The notes under the pieces: generated by a model
What the model was told of the DNA's origin: nothing
What the model saw: only the letters and a program-made list of their open reading frames with translations
Database searches by the model: none
Program-made: the position numbers and the translations under genes
NCBI GenBank assembly: GCA_028386065.3
Contig: JAKUCV010002329.1
Coordinates: 62,001 to 126,000, forward strand
Origin: Turnera subulata
Lineage: Eukaryota; Streptophyta; Magnoliopsida; Malpighiales; Passifloraceae
Direction: 5' to 3'
DNA length: 64,000 nt
Part shown: positions 1 to 12,432 of the stretch, one piece after another
Position numbering within the stretch: position 1 is the stretch's first letter
How the letters are laid out: the number at the start of each line of letters is the position of its first letter

Positions 1-741
1 TGATGTAATGTAACCTTCATTGCTAATATTCATCAATGGTTTCATCGGCAGTGAGCGGGAGATTATGGTTAGAAACTCTGTTAGCAGAATTAGCGAATAA
101 CTCCCATAGCTGGGCGCTGGCATTTGTGGGGTTGTCGGTTATATTTTCTCAGAAAAAAAAAAAAAAAATCCCGGGCTTACTATATGATTTCTGCATATGC
201 CCTCCGTTCTCCAACTAAAAAAGAGTAAATCACTGCAAGATTAATTTTAGTTGTAATTTTAATTTGTTGGGAGGAGAAACCATTGACGTGGTTTGTGCGA
301 GTGCGGTACCCCCCGAAAAGCTTGTGATGCTTCAATATCGGGCTTCATTTGGTTGTTGTTACCTGGTGAATTTGGGTGGAGGACCATCTCATTTTCAAAG
401 ACCAATAGCGCATGTCCAGGCCATTTGGATGCCTTCCACAATCCATTATTTTGCTACTTAATTTTTGCCCAACCCAGCTTCCACCTTCGCCGGAACTGCT
501 AGTCCAAAAGGACTGCGACTTCACGGGTGCTATTTGTTTGTAGAAGTGATTTGGATTTGTGGAAGAGACTTGGCCGCCGCCGCCATCGAGATCCTACAGC
601 GGTAGTCCCAAGCCTGGGGAATACGTGGATAAATTATTTAGGAAAAATTTAACATGTTTTTGGTAAGGATATTATTGTTCTTTAGTAACCAAACAAAACC
701 AACAAAGTGGGAGTGCAAATATTGAGGTCCGTAGTGTAATA
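1..741. other. Intergenic, no gene recognised
   Basis: No reading frame here is long or gene-like, and I see no splice-compatible exons on either strand. There is a short A-tract near 145-160. The stretch lies beyond the 3' end of the complex I-type gene and may be ordinary spacer or the edge of a neighbouring locus outside the window. Confidence 0.5.
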
Positions 742-924
742 CTCCTTCTTTCTCTCAATATAAGATTTTTAAAGTACTTGTACAATCCTTAAGAAAAATA
801 TTAAATAAACTCAATCTCATATTACCAACCTATTCTTTAAAAAAAATATTAAATAAACCTAATCAAGTTGTTTTGGTTAACTAAATTCTTAAACTTCTCA
901 TATTTTGCGACAAAATAGAAAGTC
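742..924. mobile_element. Decayed Stowaway-like MITE
   Basis: The left end, TA then CTCCTTCTTTCTCTCAATA, resembles the plant Tc1/mariner MITE terminus (CTCCCTCCGTCCC type). The complement of the right end, ending at TA 925-926, aligns loosely with it over about 30 bases. The interior is AT-rich and repeats AAATATTAAATAAAC twice, near 795-810 and 845-860. The TA dinucleotides at 740-741 and 925-926 fit a TA target duplication. The inverted repeats are imperfect, so this is a tentative call. Confidence 0.4.
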
Positions 925-1532
925 TAAAAGATCTGAAGAACAAAGGGAATATATGAGTTAGTTCCCCCGCACAGCACGGCAAGGATATTGGGTTCGTCAA
1001 AACCTCCGCATTATGCTGCCTTGAACCCCGATATTTCTGTAGCTCTGAGAAAAAGGAAAAAAAAAACGATTCCAGCATGTCCCTAAGTCATTGAATCTAT
1101 TACAAATGACTTTGAAGCTAGTTGATCATTTCCCCTAAAGGCTAAAAGGACGAAACCTCAATCCAAGTTCGACATTTCATAAGAGAATGAAAGAAGTTTT
1201 CCACCGTGGCGATGATAATGATAATTCAAATATTGCCGTGGAGTGGGCAAACAACATTCAGAGCGTTAGCTCTGCTCTACATCACAGAAAATCAAAATAT
1301 TGCTATGCATTATTATTGCAGCTGCAACTTCAGCCAACTTGACATCGTCTTGGCATTAGCTATTTAGCAACCAAACTTACAAAAACTTCTACAAACCTTA
1401 CAAACACAAGCATAAGATTAGATAAAGCAAAATCAGAGAATACAGTGGACTATACTGGTCCCTGAGGCCTCTTCTTATCTGGAAACCAGAACACCCGATT
1501 GAAATATGCCAAATTTCATCAACTTAGGAGCA
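925..1532 (-). other. 3' flank and probable 3' UTR of complex I-type gene
   Basis: This lies immediately downstream of the stop codon of the minus-strand gene that ends at 1533. It should contain that gene's 3' UTR, though the cleavage site cannot be fixed by eye. No other coding feature is seen. Confidence 0.4.
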
Positions 1533-4500
1533 CTATTCATCATCTTGATCTGCAATTCAAACAGACAAACAACTTAATAAACTGAAGGCAGTAGTTGCAA
1601 TTGCAAATATAGATCCATACGATAAAAGCGAGCAATCTGAACTAGAAGAGGAATTCTCATACAAACTGAGTGCATTGATATCCAAGAAAAGAAATGAGAT
1701 AGACGAAAGGAGGCAGAACAAAATAAAGCAGAAGCTTAAACAAAATAACAAAACCATGCACATGTTGTCCACATTACCATGCCAATACAAATAGCAGCAT
1801 CTGGGAAAACAAGCAGGGAAGTACAACAAAATATTCTTTGAAAAATCAATGCAGATTTGCTATTCCCAAAAGCAACTATGATTCGTCTCCAGTGTTAGAC
1901 TTACATTCATCATGTAAACCCTACTTTTTAGCCTCTTAAAGTACAACAAAAATTACAAAACAAAGATTGATACATGGTAGAGCCTAGAGACAAATTACCA
2001 AAATCAGTCCACAAGACAGACAAGCATGCGAGTGGGCCATTAAAATTTCCCACACAAATAGTTTTGCGGTGAAGCGAAGGGAAAGCATCTTAGACATGGA
2101 ACCATTGTCCACACCTAATTCTCCACTCCAAGATACTATCAAATGTACAGAATCAGCCATCTTTATGATAGGGCCTAAACATAATGTACCCAAAGGATCT
2201 GTAACATTTAGGCAAAACCCATAAGCTCTATTACATGTGAGCAGTTCTTTGCAATTCACTACATATGACAGAAAATTTCAGCTTCCAAACACTACTAAAG
2301 AAACCGACCAATTGGTATCCAGATAAACAAGAAAATTCATGTATTTTTAACCTTTTTTGAGTTCCTCAAGGATTCTAACTCTTGGGAGAACGTACAACAC
2401 CGCCAATCAATTATGTTAATACTACTAGTATTGCTGTATGATATACATAAGGAAGGAATTGAAGCCTAATGTGAGGAAGTTAGATGAGAAATCTCCGATA
2501 ATAAACCTAGTAAGCTATTGGGCGACCGCGTCCTGAGTAAAATTTGACAAAAGCAAAATGCAGTATTGGTGCCGCTAATATGCTCTAAACCAAACACGCA
2601 AATGAAAGAAGAGTCATGCTTCACGCTCATTACAGAACTGTTATGATGTATACTGATAAAACCCCTTAACCGCGCAATGGATACTAGTTTTGGCAATGGC
2701 ACACATAAAAGCATAATTAATGACTCGTACTTTTTTTACTTTTTTTGCCAGAAATATGAGATTGCATATGTACTGCTGACTTGAATTAGCACTTAACCGA
2801 AAACAATGAAGATGAAGTTTCTATGAAGTTGGAGTTGCTAATAAGGAAAGGTAAAAGATTGAAAATGAAGCTGACAAAATAAAAAAAGAAAAGAAAAAAT
2901 ACAGATTATAGCCAATACTGTACGTTTGATCCTGAGTTGGTCCTCAATTGGTTTTTTCTTGTTCTAATCTTTCCCCTGATTTTCAATAGCATCCTTCTTT
3001 TAACTAAATAAAAATGTCCATCAATGGTCCATTGTTTTTGCACCTGTTTTGTGACTTTGGTATTGAGCATTTGAAAACCATTTTTCGTCCAACAAAATAA
3101 GTTCCTTTTAAAAGGTTTTAGAGGAAGAGGGGTTGATGCTTTGATTGTTGGATTATAGGTGTGAGGTGCTCGATTAAACATTTAAGCCCTCAAATTTGTA
3201 GCACTGTTCTCTTCTTCCCCTTTATTTTTCCCTCAGTGAGCTCAACATAGAGCACGACTGTTGAAAGGGCTAGCTTATACACCCTCTGCTACCGCGTGCT
3301 ATCAAACCAAAAAAGAAATGATCCTATCTAATGAAGTGAAGACGTGGAACAGCATTGCATGGAATATATTTTAAGCAGAATACAAGAAAATATTGGTTGG
3401 TACATCAGGGGGAAGAAAAACGAGTTTCTTTGGCACATAAAGGGATCACAGTGCCTTCCAGTCTATGGTGAAAATGCGAAGGCTGTAGAACAATGGAGAA
3501 AGATTAAGCAGAATAGAAGACGGACAAGTTGATCATATGTTTCCACTAAACACACAAGCAAAAGTTCTGGTGTACAATTGTCACATGCATGTATTCACTT
3601 GCTTGCTTTCATGAAAATGTGGCATGTATCATTAAAGCACATGCAATTTTGAGGATATGAGCTTTGGCCATTTCCACTGATTCCTTTAATTCGATCAATG
3701 ATAACTGTTTTGGATAGAAGTATGATGACATGAACGTTACTACACTACACATAAACAAGCCAAACCAAAACAGAGGGAAAGAATCCCACATAAACTTTAC
3801 TACACTACACAAAAACAAGCCCAACCGAAACAAAGGGAGAGAATGCGAATGCATCAGCATCCAGGATTGGCTTAATCTGAAATAGGATTGTTATATCTTT
3901 TACAGTAACAAGCATCAGCTGGTTGCTTTAGGATTGCATTTTCTTTTATGGTCAATTTGCGAGGAAATCATAGTTATTTTGATGCCATCCCTTTCTACCT
4001 TGACAATTATAATTCTAATTTCATCATTAAAGCTGATTGCAATCTTTATTCACTTCAGTGTCATTCTGTCTACAGTTCGAACACATGAAGGAATATCCAG
4101 TCAATGATTAAGAATATACATAGTGACTAAACATCCAGATAAGCAGCAGACGAAACAACAAATCAAGCACGAAAGGGCATGGAACAGCAAAAGATATTTT
4201 CTATTTGGCATGAAGGAAGCTATTGAAACTGCAAGAAAAGAAAAATTTGTGTTGGGACAAAAGGCAAATTTGTCCTTGAACTATTTCACTGACTAAAAAT
4301 AGCATAGTTTTGTATTGGAGGTGGCAACCTATGCAATAGATTCAGTTGCACTGGGACAACAAGGAACTAAGTATCTCTGAGAATAAAATGGTACTATATG
4401 CTGGCCAAGCAATTTATTTTGCAAGCATGTTTAGAGTGTGAAGCAGTAGACAACACCACAAGAGTCCAAGTTTTTCTATCTGAAAAAAGCCATATGATTC

Positions 4501-5446
4501 GTTTGAGAATATTAAGAACAAGCAAAAGCTAATTCAGAGGACAATGGGACACAAGATGCAGAGTGGAAATAAGAAGTTGGATGCGATTCAACAAGCTAGC
4601 AGAAGTCTTGAGGTGAGAAAAGTGAAGATGGTGGTTGTTTTGAGAAATTGGGAATCAATTCACACACTCGAGGCTTTTGACATCATCCCAAAACAAATAT
4701 GAGTTCTATTGCAATTATCCAACTACAAAATGGAATGGGATGCTGGACGTCTGTAGATTAAAAATCTGGAAATGATGCAAATAGAAGAAGGATGTAGATG
4801 TCTGAATTGAAAGATTAACAACATAGCTGCTCTGTTGCTCCAAACAGTCATCTAGCTAGCTAGATAACAGTAAATCTCACATCATTCAGAAAGCATATAG
4901 GAAAGAAAGAAAAAGAAAAAGAAAAGAAGAACAGAAGGTGGTGTTTTCGATTCAAAACACCAAGAAGGTGAAATGAAAAGGGAGGAGGATACCGAAATAG
5001 CGGCGCTGGTTGGCTTCCTTGGCTTTGTCGAGGAGCTTGTCGAGGTCCTGGATGAGCTTTTCGTCCCATTTCACTAACTGATTCGTAAACACGGCTCCTA
5101 TCCCCATCCCAATCACAGCCTCCCATGGATCTATTTTTATTTTTTTTTATTTGGAAGAAAAAAAAGAAAAGAGGCACAAACATTTCATCTTCAATTACCA
5201 CACACATTACTACTAATAATTATTTAAGGTGAGAAAAAAAAAAGCACACATACATCAGTAAACAATAATAATAATGATAAAGGGAGAGAAGAAGAAGAAG
5301 AAGAGAAAGCAGGGATTTAGGAGAAGAATGGATGTGTGAGAGTAGACAGACTTACGGCGCATGTAAGGCAGTTTGCGGAGGGCATTTGAGTACATCTGAG
5401 TGCCAAGCCCCAGCAGTGCTCCCAAAACTGTTGCGCTCAAAGCCAT
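1533..5446 (-). CDS. Complex I ESSS/NDUFB11-like small subunit, three exons
   Basis: The coding exons on the minus strand are 5446-5356, 5130-4993 and 1549-1533, giving 246 nt and 81 residues. The first donor is GTAAGT at 5355-5350. The second exon has a normal AG acceptor and a GTATCC donor. The third coding piece follows a TTGCAG acceptor and encodes only the last residues, ending in DQDDE and a stop. The protein begins with a small hydrophobic segment containing GLGTQMYSNALRKLPYMR, then HPWEAVIGMGIGAVF, a likely single membrane helix (about residues 33-48), then a charged, helical tail rich in K, D and E. From memory this matches the plant family annotated as ESSS subunit of NADH:ubiquinone oxidoreductase, a small accessory subunit of the mitochondrial inner-membrane arm. 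The length fits. The gene model is firm; the functional name rests on family recall. The 3.4 kb second intron is unusually long for so small a gene. Confidence 0.8.
3731..3844. repeat. Two-copy 60 bp tandem repeat in intron 2
   Basis: Segments 3731-3784 and 3791-3844 are near copies at a period of exactly 60 bp; both contain TTACTACACTACACA and an AACAAGCC-like stretch. The repeat lies within the long second intron of the complex I-type gene. No function is suggested. Confidence 0.8.
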
Positions 5447-5529
5447 CTCTTTTTCTTCTCCTCTTCACCACACCACACTTTGATTCTTCTTCTGCAGCTG
5501 CTCCTTTCAATTTCAATTCAATTCAACCA

Positions 5530-5713
5530 CTCTCCTCTCCTCTCTCTCTCTCTCTCTCTCTCTTCCCCTCGATGCTTCTTTGTTTGTTGGCTTGTTTTGG
5601 TTTCTCTCTCCCCTCCTTTCCTTTGGGTTCATCCCTCGGCCCAGTAAAAGCCCGTTGGGTTTTCTGTTTTTTCGGACCACCTAGCCCACACACACGAAGA
5701 GGCTTTGGGCCCA
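5530..5713 (-). promoter_or_regulatory. Site II motifs and CT-repeat leader of complex I-type gene
   Basis: Upstream of the minus-strand start at 5446 lies a perfect TC microsatellite (5541-5562), which reads GA in the gene's sense and is typical of plant 5' leaders. Beyond it are GGCCCA (5638-5643), AGCCCA (5683-5688) and TGGGCCCA (5706-5713). TGGGCC/T site II elements are known to be enriched in promoters of nuclear genes for mitochondrial respiratory complexes and are bound by TCP factors. Their presence here supports the assignment of the gene. No clear TATA box is seen at the usual distance. Confidence 0.55.
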
Positions 5714-7155
5714 TCACAATCCCCCGGCTAACTTTTACCAACCAAACATCATCATCATATAAATATTGCTTTCCTCTTCTTCTTCATTCATGACGTACCA
5801 CTACGACTGCTATGCTTGTTTTGTCCAAATTTTGATTATGCTCCAAACAATTTCTTACTTAAACACTCACTGTTCCATGCTCCAAATTATACCACCTCCC
5901 TCCTCCCAACTAACAGACCAATTGGTTCATTCAACACTTTATTCCCCTTGTAAGTTATCCTATCAATAAACAACCTCACATCTTAGACTTATATATATAT
6001 ATTATAAATAAGTAAGAAATTTTTGGAATATTATCCGTAAAGTTGTTTCTTTATCTTATATCAATACACCTCTAAATATGCTAAATGAACAAAATCCAAT
6101 AATTTTAGAATCAATATGCCTTTTTTACCAAAAAAAAAATAATAAAAACTTGGCCTAGTTTAATTTGGATCCGATTAGGTCGCCTCTTGACCTTGTTTTG
6201 AGTGTGAGTCTTTGTTTGCATATATAAGACTGGAAATTCAATCTGGAAAAAAGATTTGAAGATAATGCTCTCAGGCAGAATCGTGCCTCTTGCAACGCGA
6301 TCAAAAAGCCCACTGTGCGTCAATACAAAATCCACAATTTTTTGGCTTCTACTTCTATGTATCTTTCTTTTTTGTTGTTGTTTTTGGTTACTTCTATAGA
6401 TATTTTATATATTAATTTTTTGTAAGTAGTAACAGCCAATGCTATCTCTGTGTAATTTGGAACGACACAGAAATTCCTTGTAAATACATGCACACACATC
6501 CGACTTTCTCGTTGGGAAAACTGACTAAGCCAGTTCAATGTCAATTAAATTCTCGTTGTGTCATCAATTCTTTTTTTTTTAAAAAAAAAAGTGGGACGAT
6601 ATGAGTTTTAGACCAAAAACGAACAGAACAGAACAGAAGGAATGCTGTCTTCGCCAAGCCCCTGCGGTAGTCACCATGCATTGTCCTAATCATACTATAA
6701 GAACTCATTAATGCCAGAATCGCCCAACAGGAAAGATGGATTATGTTAAGATGAGAGACAGATACTGTTGGTTCCTCTTAAAACTCTATAGTTGTACATT
6801 GATCACGATTAATGAATCCTGGGGGACCCATTTTAGGCATGGAGGAACAGACAGATAGAACCAGGGTGCTGCTACCTGGCGAGGCAACAAAATCAGGCTT
6901 ACCAAAACAATTATGGAAATTTGTTTCACTGATTTTCATTCTTTAATAATACCTTCAAGTCAAAAGTTTAAAAGGGTTGGTTGTCTGCGCTATATACACA
7001 CATATGGTAGGACTGGAACAGAACGCTCGGGGGCAATGATTCTTTTGCTTTACTGTGCTATAAAAACCTATTTATGGACCGACGGACCCTACAACCAACG
7101 GCTAATACTAAAAACCAACGTCACTCCATTTTACTCTCTCCCTCCCTCACCAAAC
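5714..7155. other. Divergent intergenic spacer
   Basis: This spacer separates the two divergently transcribed host genes. It is AT-rich and includes a T10A10 run near 6570-6590 and a TATATATATA tract near 5992-6003. No coding exon or RNA gene is recognised. Confidence 0.5.
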
Positions 7156-7259
7156 CCTCCTTGTTCTTATATGGATATTTTAAACATGAATGAATGAAAT
7201 CGTTCAACCTCAAAAAAAAAAAAAAAAAAAAAAAACCAAAAAACCTCCTTGTTCTTATA
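7156..7259 (+). mobile_element. Ultra-short poly(A) retroposon with 16 bp target duplication
   Basis: CCTCCTTGTTCTTATA occurs perfectly at 7156-7171 and 7244-7259. Between them is a 72 bp insert: about 40 bp of unique sequence followed by a long A-tract (from about 7212). Direct repeats of this length around a poly(A)-tailed insert are the signature of LINE-machinery retrotransposition (target-primed reverse transcription). The body is too short to tell whether it is the 3' end of a LINE, a SINE or a host mRNA. It lies about 500 bp upstream of the RING gene start. Confidence 0.75.
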
Positions 7260-7753
7260 CTACTATCACATGAAGTTTCCTAAATATTGTCCCGATTTGT
7301 TTCTTTCACTAGGTGCGTATTTCCTCTTAATTAAACCAGCTTTTTTTTTTTTTTTCTTCTGTGTGTTGTGTCAAATCCCGTTACAGGTATAGTTCGGCCA
7401 TTGCCATTCTTTTTTAAGGCAATCCAGGGCAATACTAAACATTGTCAAGTTGTTACAGAAACATAGAGATCCTAAAGATAGGAGACGGCCTATATTCTTG
7501 CAGGTCGTTAGTTTAGTAGGCCAAAACAAAGAAGCTCCCATTTTCTTTTCTGTCGTCGTTCAATCTGTTTTGCAAAAGCCAAAAGAAAGAAAAAGAAAAA
7601 GAAAATCTTTGCTTGCAATTCTAAGAAGGTTGAAACAAATTCCAGTTGGTGTTGGAAATTAAAATGGGGTGTCCCTCATTGGGAATGGGATGCATGGAGA
7701 GGGATGAGAGAGTTGATACCGAGTCTTGACATCGTAGGTGTTTGGAGGAGGGA

Positions 7754-10700
7754 ATGGCATCTTCACAAGTCGAGATTGCATCTTCGGTGTTCGGTTGTGT
7801 TCTACGAGACCGGAATAGCCATGAGCGGTGCACCAGAGAGAGCACCGCCAGAGTGGCCGCTGCTTTCAAGAAGAATCTGAAAGAATTGGTGAGGGACCAT
7901 CTCCACACCCGCATCTCTATCTCCCCCTCTGATTCCCCGTCCGATGAGAATTCAGGAAACATCGTTCAACCACCACCATCTATGGCCAACAACAACAACA
8001 CCAACGACAACAATAACCAGAACAAGACTGACAACAATCCCTCGGCTGCAAACAGCAAGAAAGCAAGAAATGTAGATCAATGGGCTGCTAAGCAGGCTCG
8101 ACAGATGGTGTCAAGCTTAGAGAGGCAGGCTGAGGATGCCGGCGCCCTCCTGGTTGAAATCCCAACAACCACAACATCATCATCTTCTCCTGCGCCCTGT
8201 TCCTCCCCAGGGAATTGCAACCTGGGTGCATCTTCCCTCGTTGAGATATGGGAGGCAAGGCTAAACCATAATGACCCCAAAACCAATCGACCCTGTTGCA
8301 TGCACCACAATGAGAATCCTCCTGCGTCAGGCGCCAGCAGGACTAGTTCGGTGTCAAGCAGCAATGCTGACAACGCAACATCCCCCCCTGCAGATGACCC
8401 GCCAAGACCTGCTTCCTGTGCCGGGGAGCCACCAAGCCATTCCGATATATGCGAAGCTGCTGCGGGTATCACCGAGGAATTGCCAGTGCATTGCGGGGGA
8501 CCAACGACACGCAGCGCACCGGCTTCGGTGCATTTCAGGAATCCCGGAGGAGGAGAGAAAGAAAAGGTCCGGATTGTGGATATCATCAGGAGGCTAACTT
8601 GTGATGGGAACAAGCAAGAGCAACAGCAGCAAGGGAGCGGCGACTGCCCCTTTAGAGACCTCAGGTATCCTACTGCTTTGGATCAGAGCGAGCTGAGGAC
8701 CTTGCCATTTGTGGTGAATTCACCCAAGATCAGAGGGAGACAAGCCTTTCACGATATGTTGCAACAAATGGAGCAAGAAAGACTGAGGGAGGTTGAATCA
8801 CTTGGAGATCGCCAATCTGTTACTAAATTCAATCACCGCGGACGCCTTCAGGTACGTATTATTAATCCATAATGCGGGAATTGCCGCCTTCATTCATTTA
8901 GCAAATGATAGATAGATGGGCAGAGAATTATATATGTTGGTGAATTCATTTTAATGTTTTATGTAATTAATTAACTTGTTATATGTACTGTATAGTCCAT
9001 GCTTAGGCTTAGATTTCTGCAACGGGGTCAGGCAATTCAAGAGAAACAGCGTCGACATTCGAGTCGACTAGCAGCATCGCAGCGTCCGCCATCCAGCCAA
9101 TCATCACAGTCGAGTCAAGCAGCAACAGCACCACCCCCACGTCCCCCATCAAGTCAATCTACAGCATCATCATCATCAGATTGTCAACGATCACAACAAC
9201 AACAACAACAACAACAAGGATCATCCATCATGCATCTCAGGTATTATCTTACCCCATCACCATCAGTTAGCAATAGAAAAAATTTCACCATGTCCCCAAA
9301 TTTCAGTGCATCGTTGAAGCGCCTAAATTGGGATCTCTTGCCTTCAATTCAAACAAGAAACGGGATATTTTCAGATTTGGCCAAGGAATATTCTGAATCT
9401 TCTTGCCTTTTTTTTTTTTTTTTTGACTGTTTAGTTATCCTTAGAAATTAAAATTACAGCCTTAATCTCTTTTGCTGTGTACATGTACTGGATTCAGGGG
9501 CAAACACTTCCAACTTCTTAAAAACTATTTAAACTGTGCATGCTTGTTTGCACTTAGGAGTGAGGTTTAGGAAGCTCAATTTTTATTAAAGTTAATCCTG
9601 GCTTAACTTAGAATTCGAATGATTCTGTAGGGAGAGGTTTAATGCAGGAGGTGAGCAAGCCACAGGTACTTCCAAAAGCAACCTAGAGAACAACTCGGTC
9701 ACGGGGAACACCACTGTGAACGTTGTCTCCGTGAACACTACTAATCTGAGCAATGCCTCCACCCACCATAAGAAGAAGGCTGAAAGCAATCGTCTCAAAG
9801 AGAATTCTACTACTCATCAGCAGCAGTGCGTACCCGGGAGCTCTGTATCAGTTCCAAGTGAAGGCAATCGTCTCCGAGAAAATTCTACTGCCCAGCAGCA
9901 ACAATGTATACCCGTAGCACACAACTCTGCATCACGTGAGGGCAATCTTCTCCTAGAAAATTCTACTACTAAGCAGCGCCACGTAACTCAAGCAGAGAAC
10001 GCCAAATCGGCAGCCGCAAAGGAACAAAATCATCTCCAGGAAAGTTCTGCTAATCAGAAGCAGTGTAAACCCATAGCAGAGAACTCTGTATCAGATGTTG
10101 GTGAAGGGAAGAATCCCAAAGAAAAAACTACTTCCCAGAAGAAAGCAGAGAAGAATTCTGTGTCACGCATCAGTGAGGGCAATCGAACCCAGGAAGATCC
10201 TAAAATCCATAAGCATTGTGTACTCGTAGCAGAGAAGAACTCCGTGTCACACATAGGTGAAGGCAATCGTCTCCAAGAAAATTCTATAACTCAGAAGCAG
10301 AGTGTCCCTGTAGCAGATAGAACCCGATCCCACATCCGGGAAGGCAATCGGCTCCAAGACAATTCTAAAACTCAGAAGCAGGATGTAGCCGTAGCAGCGA
10401 ACGCGGTGACACACGTAGGGGAAGGAAATCTTCTCCAAGAAAATTCTACTGCTAAGAAGCAGGATGTATATCTAGCACAGAACTTCATATCACAAATACA
10501 TGGAGGCAATGAGCTCCAGCCAAAGCCTGCGTGTAAGCCGCCGCAGTGTGTTTCCAAAGCGGAGAACTCTGTACCACACATACCTAAACCCAATGTTCCC
10601 AAAGAAAATTCTACTACTCGGCAACAGATTGCAGAGAATTCTGAATCGTACAAATGGGAAGGGCATAGAGATGTCACCGAAAAAATAAATGTCAGCCCAA

Positions 10701-12432
10701 ATCATGTTGCATGGCAAGAATTGAGTTTGGAGGTGGGAAATTTAGTCCGGCAACAAACTTCAGAAACACTAACATCCTCAAATGACTGGGAGGCTATTGG
10801 AATAGAGGAGGAGGAGGAAGAAGAAGAAGAAGAATATGAAGATGCTGATGATCAACAGGATTATTACGAAGATAGCTATGATTGGTTTAGTGAGATAGCC
10901 CGCCCAAGGAGTTATTGGGAAGATATAAGACAAGCTTGGTATAATGAAGTATTGACAACTACCTCAGACAACGATGAAAGGAGGAAACTTCTTGAAAGGT
11001 ATCATGGATTCTGCAGTGTTTGATTTGTTCTCTTGCAGCTTATCTCCAGTCTGCTTTTCAATAACGAAATTCCGTAGGATCTTCTGTGCGAAGCTAATAC
11101 TCTTTTATTTCTAAATAATGCAGGAGAACGGTCTCAAGTTTTCTTGCAAGTGACTTGCGTGAAAGAATAGACCAAGTGATGGTCTCTCGCGTGCAAATGC
11201 AAGCCATCCAAGATGATGAGGACCTAGATGAGGATGTTCAAGAGAGAATGGGTCAATTAATGCTGTCTTACTTCCAAAGGCATTCACACCCGGAAGAAAG
11301 TCAGGAAGAGGTGCAGGAGCAAGCGGTACATGAAAGGGAAAGAGAAACAGAAGAAGAGCCCCTATCGATGGGAGAAGCAGAAAGCCAAACTAGTCATCAG
11401 CTTGATACTGCTACTTCTTTTGATCAATCCTCACAATCAATGCGCTCTCCATCTCCATTTAGGCCATGGAATTACAGGGATTATCATGAATGTTCCGACG
11501 ATTCCGACCGCGCTCCAACAACTCCACCCCGTCCTCCCCTGCCTAATCAGACTTTAAATCAGGATAGAAGATGCTCTTCCTCCATGAGTCACTCATCAAC
11601 AGTGAGTTCTTGCGCTATGAGTCTAACTTGGTCCTAAGTCTTATATTATATACATATTTATCTTTTGAAGGACTAACAATCCTGCAGTTACAGGAATTTG
11701 AACTAATCTATGATCTAAAAGGGCAAATGGAACAACTCCAGCGTGAAATGTTTGATCTCAGACAATCAATACAGAGCTGCATTCAAATGCAAGTTAGTTT
11801 GGCAAACTTGTTGAAGCAGGAAGTGCATCCTGGTGAGCTGAAAAAAAATATTATTAGTTTACTTCTTCATAGCTATTGCTAGATTAATAAGAACGCTGGA
11901 TTTGATTTCACAATGCACAATTTCAAGCTTATTATCCAGGAAACTTTTTTTCTTGTTGTTTTTTTGGCTGCACACATCTTAATAGTCATCAGGTTTGATT
12001 AATTTCATAATGAACATGCTTGTTTTTGTGGTACAATGTTTTGCTTTCACTACAATATCCGTTTTGCATATGTTGTATAAGTAATCTGTGGAGAAATAGA
12101 TTAAAATGTGCACTTATTGCAACAGTTCAAGGGGAGAGAACAGCTTCACATGAAAGGAAAAATAAGAGACGGAGTTGCTATATCTGCTACGAAGCAAAGG
12201 TGGACTCGTTTCTGTATAGGTAATTGTTTTTCTGCTACTACAACCTTTTCGCCGCCTAACAGACAGAGAAAACTGTAGTTATGTTCTTATGTAAATATCC
12301 TTTCAACCCTTCAGATGTGGACATATGTGCACCTGTCTCAAGTGCGCACAGGAACTTCAACGAAGCAGTGGGAGATGTCCAATGTGTCAAGCTTCGATAC
12401 TGGATGTGGTGCCGGCATGTATGAATGCATAG
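7754..12432 (+). CDS. Large acidic RING-finger protein, probable E3 ubiquitin ligase
   Basis: Seven coding exons join in frame: 7754-8851, 8996-9240, 9631-10998, 11124-11601, 11688-11832, 12126-12219 and 12315-12432. They total 3546 nt and 1181 residues, all with GT-AG introns. The exon 5 acceptor could instead be 11694. The N-terminus (MASSQVEIASS, then VAAAFKKNLKELVRDHLH) and the motifs QARQMVSSLERQAEDA and SSLVEIWEARL match a plant RING family that I recall from Arabidopsis but cannot name securely. Other visible parts are a poly-Q run (exon 2), about eleven 27-residue repeats (about residues 499-795), a run of ten acidic residues (about 840), a DYYEDSYDWFSEIARPRSYW block, a coiled coil with LKGQMEQLQREMFDLRQSI, and the C-terminal RING. 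The zinc ligands are C1129, C1132, C1144, H1146, C1150, C1153, C1164 and C1167, a C3HC4 pattern. The protein is probably cytosolic or nuclear; substrates are unknown. Confidence 0.9.
9783..10670 (+). repeat. Coding tandem repeats, about eleven units of about 27 residues
   Basis: Exon 3 of the RING gene encodes a degenerate tandem array with a consensus close to GNxLxENSTTxxQxxVPVAENSVSxIxE. Units are 24-28 residues long (about 81 bp in DNA) and are most alike in the stretch 10150-10480. No stop or frameshift interrupts the array, so the expansion has been kept in frame. The composition (N, E, S, Q, K) suggests a disordered spacer between the N-terminal region and the acidic/RING region. Confidence 0.85.

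Noticed and set aside
1557..1829. A 90-residue hydrophobic minus-strand frame next to the last exon of the complex I-type gene
   Set aside because: It lies inside intron 2, has no codon bias, and the splice model explains the locus without it.
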